Positions 41,376 through 50,481 of a stretch of 64,000 nucleotides of DNA are shown one piece after another; position 1 is the stretch's first letter, and each line of letters begins with the position of its first letter. The position numbers were made by a program, and so were the translations under genes. Source of the DNA: Gadus chalcogrammus (lineage: Eukaryota > Chordata > Actinopteri > Gadiformes > Gadidae); the NCBI RefSeq assembly GCF_026213295.1, contig NC_079426.1:24733678-24797677 (forward strand). The letters run 5' to 3'. The notes under the pieces are model-generated. The model was not told the DNA's origin. It was given only the letters and a program-made list of their open reading frames with translations, and ran no database searches.

Positions 41376-43010
41376 CTAGAACTGCAAGCAGTTATGCAGG
41401 GGTCCAAGAAGTGTGCATTTCGCCGGCACAACGCAACAAGAAATGTGCATTTCGCCGGCACAACGCGAAGCATGTGTTGAAAACGCTACCCTGAACCTGT
41501 GGATACAAAGGATTTGACTGTGGTAGGAGTAGCGAGAAGTCAGTGTGGCGTTTTCGTGGCGAAATTTTGTAGAAGATATACAATTTCCTCGTTTATTGCG
41601 CCCCCTAATGGCGGAATTTTCCGAAATTTTTATCGAACGTCATTAAGGTTAGCACCAACATGTGTGTAGAATTTGGACTCGATCCGATGTCTAATTTTGG
41701 ATTTTTTTGGATTTTTAATTTTCCACGTCTAATTTAGCTAATAAACCAATATTCAAAACTCTACCGTTTCGTCGTCGAAGGTCGGATCAAAAAACTGTCT
41801 AAGATTTCTATGCGTGTGCGGCTGAAGATGTCGTGTGCAAAGTTTGGTGTCGATTGGTCAAGAAATGTGGGAGGAGTAGGGAAAAAACAGTTTTGCGGTT
41901 TTCGCGATTTAGCGAAAAATATTCATAGACGCAAATGGGCGTGGCCTAGGCCAAAAGATGCAGCAGACTCCAGTGCATCTGTGTGTACAAGTTTTTGGAC
42001 TGTGGGAGGTTCGGTGTGGGAGTTATAGCCCCAAACGCGTATTCCTTGGTATAGCGCCACCTAGTGGCCGGCGTGTCTGGATTTTGTCGTCTGCATAGTC
42101 TTCACTGACCTGGATCTAGTCATGCAATTGGCGTGTGTGCAACATTTACGGTATGGGCTGTATTCCCACTTTCTTGGTAGGAAGTATAATAATAACTAGA
42201 ACTGCAAGCAGTTATGCAGGGGTCCAAGAAGTGTGCATTTCGCCGGCACAACGCGACAAGAAATGTGCATTTCGCCGGCACAACGCGAAGCATGTGTTGA
42301 AAACGCTACCCTGAACCTGTGGATACAAAGGATTTGACTGTGGTAGGAGTAGCGAGAAGTCAGTGTGGCGTTTTCGCGGCGAAATTTTGTAGAAGATATA
42401 CAATTTCCTCGTTTATTGCGCCCCCTAATGGCGGAATTTTCCGAAATTTTTATCGAACGTCATTAAGGTTAGCACCAACATGTGTGTAGAATTTGGACTC
42501 GATCCGATGTCTAATTTTGGATTTTTTTGGATTTTTAATTTTCCACGTCTAATTTAGCTAATAAACCAATATTCAAAACTCTACCGTTTCGTCGTCGAAG
42601 GTCGGATCAAAAAACTGTCTAAGATTTCTATGCGTGTGCGTCTGAAGATGTCGTGTGCAAAGTTTGGTGAAGATTGGTCAAGAAATGTGGGAGGAGTAGG
42701 GAAAAAACAGTTTTGCGGTTTTCGCGATTTAGCGAAAAATATTCATGGACGCAAATGGGCGTGGCCTAGGCCAAAAGATGCAGCAGACTCCAGTGCATCT
42801 GGGTGTACAAGTTTTTGGACTGTGGGAGGTTCGGTGTGGGAGTTATAGCCCCAAACGCGTATTCCTTGGTATAGCGCCACCTAGTGGCCGGCGTGTCTGG
42901 ATTTTGTCGTCTGCATAGTCTTCACTGACCTGGATCTAGTCATGCAATTGGCGTGTGTGCAACATTTACGGTATGGGCTGTATTCCCACTTTCTTGGTAG
43001 GAAGTATAAT
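41376..43010 (+). repeat. Adjacent near-identical unit pair
   Basis: The units 41376-42195 and 42196-43010 are almost the same sequence at an offset of about 820 bp, sharing TCTAAGATTTCTATGCG, GCATAGTCTTCACTGACC and GCAACATTTACGGTATGGG. The unit at 43867 and those at 19305 and 31247 belong to the same subfamily. This is the clearest recent tandem duplication of a single unit, near the right edge of the array. Confidence 0.8.
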
Positions 43011-44796
43011 AAAAATTATTTCGTCGTTTATTTGCGCCCCCTTGTGGCGAAATTTTCCAAAGACAATTTTCCTTTGCCAAATAACTCCCGCCCACATTAA
43101 TAATTCTTGGCCATATTTTTTATATAGACTCGGGTTTGCCCCTTGATGGTTCCCTTATAGTTTGAAGAACATTCTTTTGGCCAATTAGAAGATATACAAT
43201 TTCCTCGTTTATTGCGCCCCCTAAGGGCGAAATATTCCGAATTCTTTATTGAACGCCATTAAGGGTAGCACCGACATGTGCGTAGAATTAGGACTCGATC
43301 CGATGTCTACTTTTGGATTTTTTTGGATTTTTGATTTTCCACGTCTAATTTAGCTAATAAACAAATATTCAAAACTCTACCGTTTCGTCGTCGAAGGTTG
43401 GATCAAAAAACTGTCTAAGATTTCTTTGCGTGTGCGTCTGAAGATGCCGTGTGCAAAGTTTGGTGTCGATTGGTCAAGAAATGTGGGAGGAGTAGGGAAA
43501 AAATAGTTTTACGGTTTTCGCGATTTAGCGAAAAATATTCATAGACGGAAATGGGCGTGGCCTAGGCCAAAAGATGCAGCAGACTCCAGTGCATCTGTGT
43601 GTACAAGGTTTTGAATGTGGGAGGTTCGGTGTGGGAGTTATAGCCCCAAACGCATATTCCTTGGTATAGCGCCACCTAGTGACCGGCGCGTCTGGATTTT
43701 GTCGTCTGCTTAGTCCGAACAGATCTGGATCTAGTCATGCAATTTGCGTGTCGGCACCATTTACGGTTTGGGGTGTGGTATCACTTTTAGGGGGGTAAGA
43801 ATAATAAGAAAAATCCTTACAAAAACAATAGGGATCCAACCTGTTGGCTTGGACCCCTAATAAAAACAAGAAATGTGCGTTTCGCCGGCACAACGCGAAG
43901 CATGTGTTTAAAACGCTACCCTGAACCTGTGGATACAAAGGATTTGACTGTGGTAGGAGTAGCGAGAAGTCAGTGTAGCGTTTTCGCGGCGAAATTTTGT
44001 AGAAGATATACAATTTCCTCGTTTATTGCGCCCCCTAATGGCGGAATTTTCCGAAATTTTTATCGAACGTCATTAAGGTTAGCACCAACATGTGTGTAGA
44101 ATTTGGACTCGATCCGATGTCTAATTTTGGATTTTTTTGGATTTTTAATTTTCCACGTCTAATTTAGCTAATAAACCAATATTGAAAACTCTACCGTTTC
44201 GTCGTCGAAGGTCGGATCAAAAAACTGTCTAAGATTTCTATGCGTGTGCGTCTGAAGATGTCGTGTGCAAAGTTTGGTGTCGATTGGTCAAGAAATGTGG
44301 GAGGAGTAGGGAAAAAACAGTTTTGCGGTTTTCGCGATTTAGCGAAAAATATTCATAGACGCAAATGGGCGTGGCCTAGGCCAAAAGATGCAGCAGACTC
44401 CAGTGCATCTGTGTGTACAAGTTTTTGGACTGTGGGAGGTTCGGTGTGGGAGTTATAGCCCCAAACGCGTATTCCTTGGTATAGCGCCACCTAGTGGCCG
44501 GCGTGTCTGGATTTTGTCGTCTGCATAGTCTTCACTGACCTGGATCTAGTCATGCAATTGGCGTGTGTGCAACATTTACGGTATGGGCTGTATTGCCACT
44601 TTCTTGGTAGGAAGTATAATAATAAAAATCCTTACAAAAACAATAGGGATCCAACCTGTTGGCTTGGACCCCTAATAATAAAAATCCTTACAAAAACAAT
44701 AGGGATCCAACCTGTTGGCTTGGACCCCTAATAATAATAATAAGAAAAATCCCTACAAAAACAATAGGGATCCAACCTGTTGGCTTGGACCCCTAA

Positions 44797-46717
44797 TTAA
44801 TAACACTCAAAGACGCCTACAGTGAAGGGGGGACCTCACTAACCACCACCAATGAGTAGCACCCACTTGGGTGATGAATGGGAGTGTTTCTCCGATTTTT
44901 CCATGCTACACAGAACGAAATGTAAACCCATGCAAATAAAGACTTCATAATCATTTAAATATCATTAATCTCCTGAGTGTGTCGAGTGGTATTCTATTTT
45001 TTTCAACGGGGCTGCATCCAGTCACTTGACCGTCATGGTTGCTATGGTGGTTGCTATCGACCGCCCCCTCTAATCCTTACATGGTTCTAAAAACCACGCG
45101 GTAAAGGAGCTGCCGTCCATTGTGTTGTTTTTGTCGTAAACTAGGGTCAGATGGTTAAAAAATAGACAGATATTCCAAGGTATCCTTAAAAGGCAGCTTG
45201 GATGTTTTTATTTTGTGCAGTTTAGACTTCTTCTATAACCTATTTTTGAAAGCAAAACACCAAGCTCATTGATTTAACGAGGCAGGGTTATTTGAAACAA
45301 TTTATTGAATAAATATTTATGAGAGGTCATTCCTTCTCCTGAGTTTGCTTCCTATTTATGTCTAGTGTACACCCCTACTGTCAGCAAGCATCCCCCCCCC
45401 CCTCCCCATATGGATTTGGAGAATTGCTGCCACGTCCCGGTGGTGGAGGTATCATATATATGAAAGAGGGCATTCAATTATACTACAATGATCAATTAGG
45501 AGGCCGAAGCCCTAAAGGAAGTGATGCAATAGGTGACTGAGTCGACAACATTTAAGTAAGCCTTTGGGTCTCTTATATATCAAAGGGGGTCTCAAAGGAC
45601 GCATATACGCTTCAACCTGTGGCTTACAGGAAATGACTCAGCAAGTGCTCCATCTTGTTGCACCCACCCAGCGGCTCGCTTGCAAGATTTTGGCCTGAAG
45701 TTCTTCCCAGACCTACACCGTAGCCATCCAACCTGCATATCGGAGAATCAGGCCTCTCTTTAATAATGACAAAAAGTTATGAGAGGAATACACATAAACT
45801 TTTGTTGTCTCATAAGCGGCGTGGTGTCGGCTGCTTTTGACCTTTTGACCCCAGACTTCTGAGGGAATAGCTGAATCAATTCATTAGTCAATCAGAAGTA
45901 TGTAAATATCTTCCCGGTGTCGTAAGAGGGCGAACAAGGTGTCCTTCAACATCTACGCTTCCAGTCGATTGCAATGGTGCCACACATGAGCATATTCGAA
46001 CATGTTTAATGGTAGTAATTAGCTGTCGAAATTGGAGGCCTTAATCAATAATGAGCAGCTATTGATTTACTTTCCGATAGAAATTTGTGACAAATGACAT
46101 ATTATTTAGCATCTACACGTTGAGCTGATTCCAATGACACCAAGCATGACACTCTAGCAAATGTATTTTACATGGTACATATGGTCTAGGACATGATCTC
46201 GGTGTGGCAAGAGGGCAAGCTTGATCTCATTGGACTCAGCTTAACGTGTAGATGCTAAATAACATGTAATTTGTCAAGAATCTCCATCGGGAAGCAAATC
46301 TATAGCTGGTCATTATTGATAAAGGCCCCCAAAATCGACAGCTAATTACTACCCCGAAACATATTCAAATATGATCATGTGTGACACTGTTGCAATCGCC
46401 TCGAAATGTAGATGTCAAAGGACACCTTGTTTTCCCCCTTACGCCTCCGGGAAGATATTTTCATACTTCTAATGGATTGATTCATATTTTAAGGTTCTCG
46501 GAGTGAGACTTTAGGCGGCTGCAGCAGAAGTGTTGAGACGAAAGATGATATCAAGACATTTATAGAATATTCCGATTCACATTATGATTCTTCGTCATAA
46601 CTATCCGACCAAACATCCTTCACATTCAATGAGCGAAGATTATGAAAGTGGGTGCTACTCATTGGTGGTGGTTAGTGAGGTCCCCCCTTCACTGTAGGCG
46701 TCTTTGAGTGTTATTAA
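44797..46717. mobile_element. TTAA-flanked long-TIR element at the array edge
   Basis: The sequences at 44,794-44,868 and 46,646-46,720 are perfect inverted repeats over 75 bp. TTAA is present at both ends (44,797-44,800 and 46,714-46,717), leaving an element of about 1,913 bp that starts TAACACTCAAAGACGCC. TTAA target duplication is characteristic of piggyBac-type elements, but TTAA is itself palindromic and lies in A/T-rich linker, so the class is uncertain; Harbinger (TWA target) is an alternative. No transposase frame is visible inside, so it would be non-autonomous. The left part (about 44,870-45,870) holds poly-T, poly-C and no recognisable coding sequence. It abuts the last hairpin cassette and forms the right boundary of the array. 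Confidence 0.65.
45872..46485. repeat. Large imperfect palindrome inside the TTAA element
   Basis: The left arm (about 45,872-46,145, starting TGAATCAATTCATTAG) is the imperfect reverse complement of the right arm (about 46,217-46,485, ending CTAATGGATTGATTCAT). Matching stretches include ATATCTTCCCGG, ACAAGGTGTCCTT, GTAGTAATTAGCTGTCGA and TTATTTAGCATCTACACGTT. The loop is about 70 bp. Together with the terminal 75-bp repeats, the element is a foldback structure whose left side carries roughly 850 bp that the right side lacks. Confidence 0.8.
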
Positions 46718-46729
46718 TTATTATTATTA

Positions 46730-46846
46730 TTCATGATTAACCTCTGTTTTTCTTTTATTCCTAGTCTGTTTTACATAGTTTTGAATGATGACTATATGCT
46801 CTGTAAAGTGACTTTGGGTGTCTTGAAAGGCGCCTCTAAATTAAAT

Positions 46847-46887
<41 letters not shown>
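46730..46887 (+). mobile_element. LINE/SINE 3'-tail fragment with (ATT)n tail
   Basis: The stretch runs from TTCATGATTAACCTC to GCGCCTCTAAATTAAATG and ends in about 13 ATT repeats (46,848-46,887). It is the same 120-bp tail fragment as 31,114-31,234 in the opposite orientation, with no difference seen over the shared part. It lies immediately outside the TTAA element, separated by a short (TTA)n tract. The tail fragment flanks the right end of the array on the non-satellite side. Confidence 0.75.
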
Positions 46888-47935
<1,048 letters not shown>

Positions 47936-48000
47936 GGAAATATCGACCCGACCCGGCCCGCGGGTCGGGTCGGGTCGGGTCGGGCTCGGGCTCGGGCAGA
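47936..48000. repeat. GC-rich (CGGGT/CGGGC)n tract after a hAT-like end motif
   Basis: GATGGGAAATATCGACCCG leads into repeated GGGTC and GGGCTC pentamers and hexamers (47,940-48,000). A related tract, GGGCTCGGGCCGGGTCGGG, lies at 50,705-50,795 and ends in GGGCCCGATCTAAGCTC. GATGGGAAAT next to CCCGACCCG is reminiscent of hAT-type fish elements, and the two tracts could be ends of one degraded element with nested insertions. I could not find matching 8-bp target duplications, so this remains tentative. Confidence 0.35.
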
Positions 48001-48628
48001 GAATCTAAACACTGACTGGAACTACTTAGCAGGGGTCTGGTAGGCCTATATCAGGAGATAATACACACCCTGCAGCCAATCAGAATACGAGTATTCCCCC
48101 AGACTGTGGTATAAACAATAAACAAGAGTTATAATCAACCCCTACGCATCAATATTAATGATAACCCATTATTATACGGTATGACTTCTAGATGTCACGT
48201 CCGCTCGCGACACTGGACTTGCGAGGCATCGACGCGGACTTCCATTCACATAGCCAAAAACAAGACAATAGATCTATGGCTAGATCAAAACATCAAGACA
48301 TACAATTCTAAAAAGATCAGATTAAGCAGCTACCCTTTTTTCTTTCGCGGTTTGCCTGAGCAGCGCACCTGCATTTAATAGCCTATATCCGTGAATTGTC
48401 ACAATTTCTCAGAATCAAAGGTGAAAGTAGAAACGGGTGGCCTAAAGATGTCATATTGTTCATAATTTTTAACAATAAATGTACTGTACGGAGCTCCTTA
48501 AGGGACATTAGGGAGAACGCTCCCGCACAGAACCTTAGTTTGGAAGTCGTGCTGGTGACACGACAAATACTTCCAATTGAAATACATGGGTTTGAAATTT
48601 GTGCTTGTAAACACGAAAAATTTGAAAA
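48001..48628. other. Intergenic stretch without recognised gene
   Basis: Mixed sequence with short open frames only, none with a recognisable domain. The part from about 48,545 on (GTGACACGACAAATACTTCC) leads into the CACGT palindromes that follow and probably belongs to the same dispersed repeat. Confidence 0.4.
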
Positions 48629-48700
48629 TACGTGATCCTGATCACGTTTCAATAGATTAAATAACGTGACAGTGTCACGTCTTTTCGTGAGACCGGGTTG
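48629..48700. repeat. Pair of CACGT palindromes in a dispersed repeat
   Basis: ACGTGATC-CT-GATCACGT (48,630-48,647) and ACGTGACA-G-TGTCACGT (48,664-48,680) are perfect inverted repeats 16 bases apart, followed by TTTTCGTGAGACCGGG. Similar CCGTGG/CACGG phrases occur at about 54,850-54,945. This looks like the core of a miniature element family seen in fish genomes; I cannot name it. Confidence 0.4.
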
Positions 48701-48778
48701 TGTATACATGGCAGTAACAAAAGTGTCCGTTATGTCTCTCGTGCACACCTGACACATCTCTGGAACGGCGGCGACATA

Positions 48779-49069
48779 ATGGATGTCTTATCACTATCGG
48801 GGATTTTAAATTTGATTTTAATGAAAGCACAGCAGGAGAGAGCTTTTCTCTGCCTGCTCCTTCAATTAAGAAGGAGCAGGACAGCGCAGCAACGTAAATT
48901 TCTCGTCAGATCTTTATATTTACCCTAAGCTCCGCCGCAAACAAGAGGAATTTGGATGCGAGTCCGCAGCCAAGACTGGTGGGAGAGAGTGGTCTTACGG
49001 GAATTTAGTGACCAGGAATCCTCGAAGGTCCAATTGCGCACTACTGCAGATGCCATCTCTCTAAGTTAA
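48779..49069 (+). pseudogene. PIF/Harbinger transposase, N-terminal fragment
   Basis: The frame opens at ATG 48,779 with MDVLSLSGILNLIL and a basic, Q/R-rich stretch, reaches an in-frame TAA at 48,926-48,928, and continues in the same frame with RGIWMRVRSQDWWERVVLREF to a stop at 49,067. The W-R-SQDWW-..V-LREF block is the conserved N-terminal signature of fish Harbinger (HARBI1-like) transposases, just ahead of the region that precedes the DDE nuclease. Nothing of the DDE domain is seen downstream before the TIR element at 49,221. The internal stop and missing catalytic region make this a dead fragment. The in-frame continuation shows that only one nonsense change separates the two visible parts. 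Family assignment is from recognised motifs, without a search. Confidence 0.7.
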
Positions 49070-49220
49070 GAAGTATTTTAACGTTCAGCCTGCAAAAGTA
49101 CTAGTAGTAGCCTACTCATTTACAGTTATTTCGGACACGCTCTGATACGACATTAATAAACACCCATGTCCCGTCGCTAAGCAACCGGACACGCTTACCG
49201 GACTACTTTTACGGAGTGAT

Positions 49221-50093
49221 AACCCTGCGTTCACACCAAAAGATGCATTTGCTGCCCGAACGCGTTGTCGCCGAAGTTTTACGGCGCAGCAAATCAAGTT
49301 TTGCTGCGCAGCAAAAGTTTTGCGGCGCAGCAAAGGTTTTGCGGCGCAGCAAAGGTTTTGACGCGGAGCAAAGGTTTTGACGCGGAGCAAAAGTTTTGCT
49401 GCGCCGCAGTTTTGCAGCGCGGGAAGTTTCGCGGCACGGCAAGTTTTGCCCGCGGTGCTTCTGAATTCATTCACAACCATGGCCGACATTACGAGCATTG
49501 CCTGTCTTTACGAGGGAGAGGGAGAGACGTCGGAATGCCCCTCGTTTATGGGTTCATGAGACCATTCGGAGCCTGGAAGGCTGGTGCTGCCTGCTACCCA
49601 ACTGGGTTTTGTTTGGGGTTGTTATTCTAGCCCTTTAGCATACTCATAGTTTAGTTTAACTGTAAACACAACTACACTACAAAATACTGATTTGTGGGTT
49701 TTTTCGAGTTACTAAATAAATGTAACGGTAGTGAACTCTAGGTCACTCCAAGGGAGTAACACTGATTGGCTGTGGCAATTGACTCGGTGGCAACGCTGTT
49801 GAACGCTGATTGGCTGTCATCACGCGTTTGCTGCCGAAAAGTTGAAATATTTCAACTTGAGCAGATTTGACATGCCGCAAAATACGTGAACGCGCACGCC
49901 GCCCGTGCCGGCAGCGGGCACGGGCGTGCTGCGCTGCAAATCAGATTTTGCTGCGCCGCAAATCAAATTTTGCTGCCGGTTTTCTCGGCAGCTAGTGCTG
50001 CGGCAGCAAAGCAGCAACGCGTCTCTACATTCACTTTGAATGGGATCGTGCTGCGCGGCAACTTTTTGCATCTTTTGGTGTGAACGCAGGGTT
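49221..50093. mobile_element. Non-autonomous TIR element, 27-bp perfect ends
   Basis: The left end (49,221-49,247, AACCCTGCGTTCACACC...) and right end (50,067-50,093) are perfect inverted repeats. Reading the outermost A/T as target gives TA on both sides (Tc1/mariner-like), but TGCGTTCACACC-type ends are also common in Harbinger-like miniature elements, so the class is open. Inner arms are partly inverted too, with GCGGCGCAGCAAA repeats on the left and GCTGCGCCGCAAATCA on the right. The middle (about 49,560-49,850) is A/T-richer with no coding frame. About 870 bp, no transposase. Confidence 0.7.
49270..49445 (+). repeat. 18-bp GC-rich minisatellite inside the TIR element
   Basis: TTTTGCGGCGCAGCAAAG-like units are repeated about eight times with variants (GACGCGGAGCAAAGG). 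The mirrored, reverse-complement form appears near 49,920-50,010. Several short open frames on both strands are only translations of this repeat. Confidence 0.75.
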
Positions 50094-50099
50094 ACAAAG

Positions 50100-50277
50100 A
50101 CGTGAATCAGGCAATAAATCCACTTTCCTTGACAGCGGTGAAGTTCGGTGTGCTTAAAAGTACCGACGGAGCTCAGTGGACCAATGGCGAACTACTGCGG
50201 CTGCTCTAAGTTAAACCCCAATCTATTCGGAATATGTGTATACATGGCGATTAAAACGGACTACACCACCACTTCTA
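50100..50277. other. Short intergenic stretch, start of a hairpin-bearing repeat
   Basis: Contains GGAATATGTGTATACATGGCG (50,229 on), a motif echoed at about 50,313-50,333 and 50,371-50,390. It is probably the left part of the same miniature element as the following hairpins, but its ends are not defined. Confidence 0.3.
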
Positions 50278-50372
50278 TTCGGCATAGAATCTATGCCGAA
50301 CAGATAATTGTATTCCGAATGAGGGGTATACATGATCATTTTCTGTTCCGCATAGAAATCTATGCGGAACAG
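50278..50372. repeat. Two related perfect hairpins
   Basis: TTCGGCATAGA-A-TCTATGCCGAA (50,278-50,300) and CTGTTCCGCATAGA-AA-TCTATGCGGAACAG (50,343-50,372) are perfect inverted repeats with 11- and 14-bp stems. The second differs from the first by swapped G/C at the stem base, so the two look like paralogous hairpins in one miniature element. Confidence 0.7.
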
Positions 50373-50481
50373 ATGTGTCCATGTAAACGCGGCTACTAAG
50401 AATGCTGGTAACGAATAAATTGTAAAAAGACACACCATGTGAAGTTATATTTTCGTTTTGGCAAGTAGCCGTGTAATAAGC

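Larger units (their letters stand above)
1048..44500 (-). promoter_or_regulatory. Ladder of 47 CTCF-consensus-like sites, one per unit
   Basis: Plus-strand core TAGCGCCACCTAGTGGCCG. Its reverse complement fits the published vertebrate CTCF consensus YDRCCASYAGRKGGCRSYV at all 19 positions. Starts: 1048, 1844, 2989, 3785, 4717, 5534, 6340, 7716, 8673, 9797, 10614, 11495, 12504, 13321, 14201, 14997, 15755, 16681, 17579, 18434, 19165, 19981, 21164, 22013, 22840, 23772, 24643, 25460, 26345, 27157, 27971, 28788, 29786, 30694, 31923, 32749, 34188, 35173, 36253, 37621, 39064, 40046, 41120, 42052, 42872, 43667 and 44482. All lie on the minus strand. Thirteen carry changes: CCTAGTGACC at 2989, 7716, 9797, 21164, 41120 and 43667; CCTAGGGACC at 5534, 6340, 8673, 22013, 22840 and 37621; CCTAGCGGCC at 39064. 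Motif fit is seen; binding is inferred. Confidence 0.6.
1..44796 (+). repeat. Macrosatellite array, 47 head-to-tail units
   Basis: The same roughly 0.8 kb sequence recurs in one orientation from the window start to 44,796, so the left end of the array is outside the window. Units start, using the base after the (TAA)n linker, at 1192, 2117, 3132, 4041, 4858, 5725, 6543, 8028, 8923, 9938, 10817, 11632, 12644, 13525, 14341, 15140, 16021, 16884, 17782, 18574, 19305, 20293, 21358, 22163, 23096, 23966, 24783, 25668, 26483, 27295, 28112, 29109, 30039, 31247, 32073, 32958, 34330, 35383, 36391, 37830, 39202, 40248, 41376, 42196, 43011 and 43867. Copies differ by substitutions, small indels and whole-module gain or loss. 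Short open frames cross the units, but copies differ freely at amino-acid-changing sites, so I do not call them genes. I do not recognise a named satellite family. Confidence 0.97.
1999..44796 (+). mobile_element. 47-nt Helitron-like hairpin cassette, 45 copies in (TAA)n linkers
   Basis: Each cassette runs from TCCTTAC to CCCCTAA. It contains a stem formed by AGGGATCCAAC and TTGGCTTGGACCCCT with a TGTT loop, then CTAA. It is preceded by A and, in most linkers, followed by T, as expected for insertion between A and T. Starts: 1999, 2052, 3944, 3994, 5678, 6484, 7872, 7922, 7981, 8823, 8876, 10761, 13478, 15906, 15967, 16828, 17726, 20128, 20187, 20243, 21311, 22999, 23049, 23919, 25612, 28944, 29000, 29059, 29936, 29992, 30850, 30909, 30962, 31015, 31065, 32911, 35329, 37771, 40192, 41276, 41329, 43814, 44629, 44685 and 44750. 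Units hold 0 to 5 copies. Helitron 5' TC and 3' hairpin-CTRR ends are established family features; calling this a Helitron end is inference. It could also be only a minisatellite monomer. Confidence 0.55.

Noticed and set aside
794..44458. Recurrent 60-120-codon open frames in the satellite, such as the one reading R-VRLKMSCAKFGVDWSRNVG, as a conserved micropeptide family.
   Set aside because: Copies differ freely at amino-acid-changing positions (S/P, G/A, Q/L, F/L, R/C), frames open by chance on both strands over the same DNA, and starts and stops vary. The conservation is that of a young satellite.
1999..44796. CRISPR array (short palindromic repeats at intervals).
   Set aside because: The 47-nt cassettes sit in (TAA)n linkers of a eukaryotic satellite, spacers are A/T runs rather than unique sequence, and there are no cas genes.
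1..44796. Centromeric satellite with CENP-B boxes.
   Set aside because: TTTCGTCGTCGAAGGTCGG looks faintly similar, but it does not fit the required TTCG....A..CGGG spacing. A centromeric role cannot be argued from this sequence.
1..44796. Ribosomal, 5S, histone or snRNA tandem gene array.
   Set aside because: No block resembles conserved rRNA, 5S internal promoter, snRNA or histone coding sequence.
49112..49630. Frames of up to 128 codons rich in AAK/RQN repeats on both strands.
   Set aside because: They are translations of the 18-bp minisatellite inside the TIR element.
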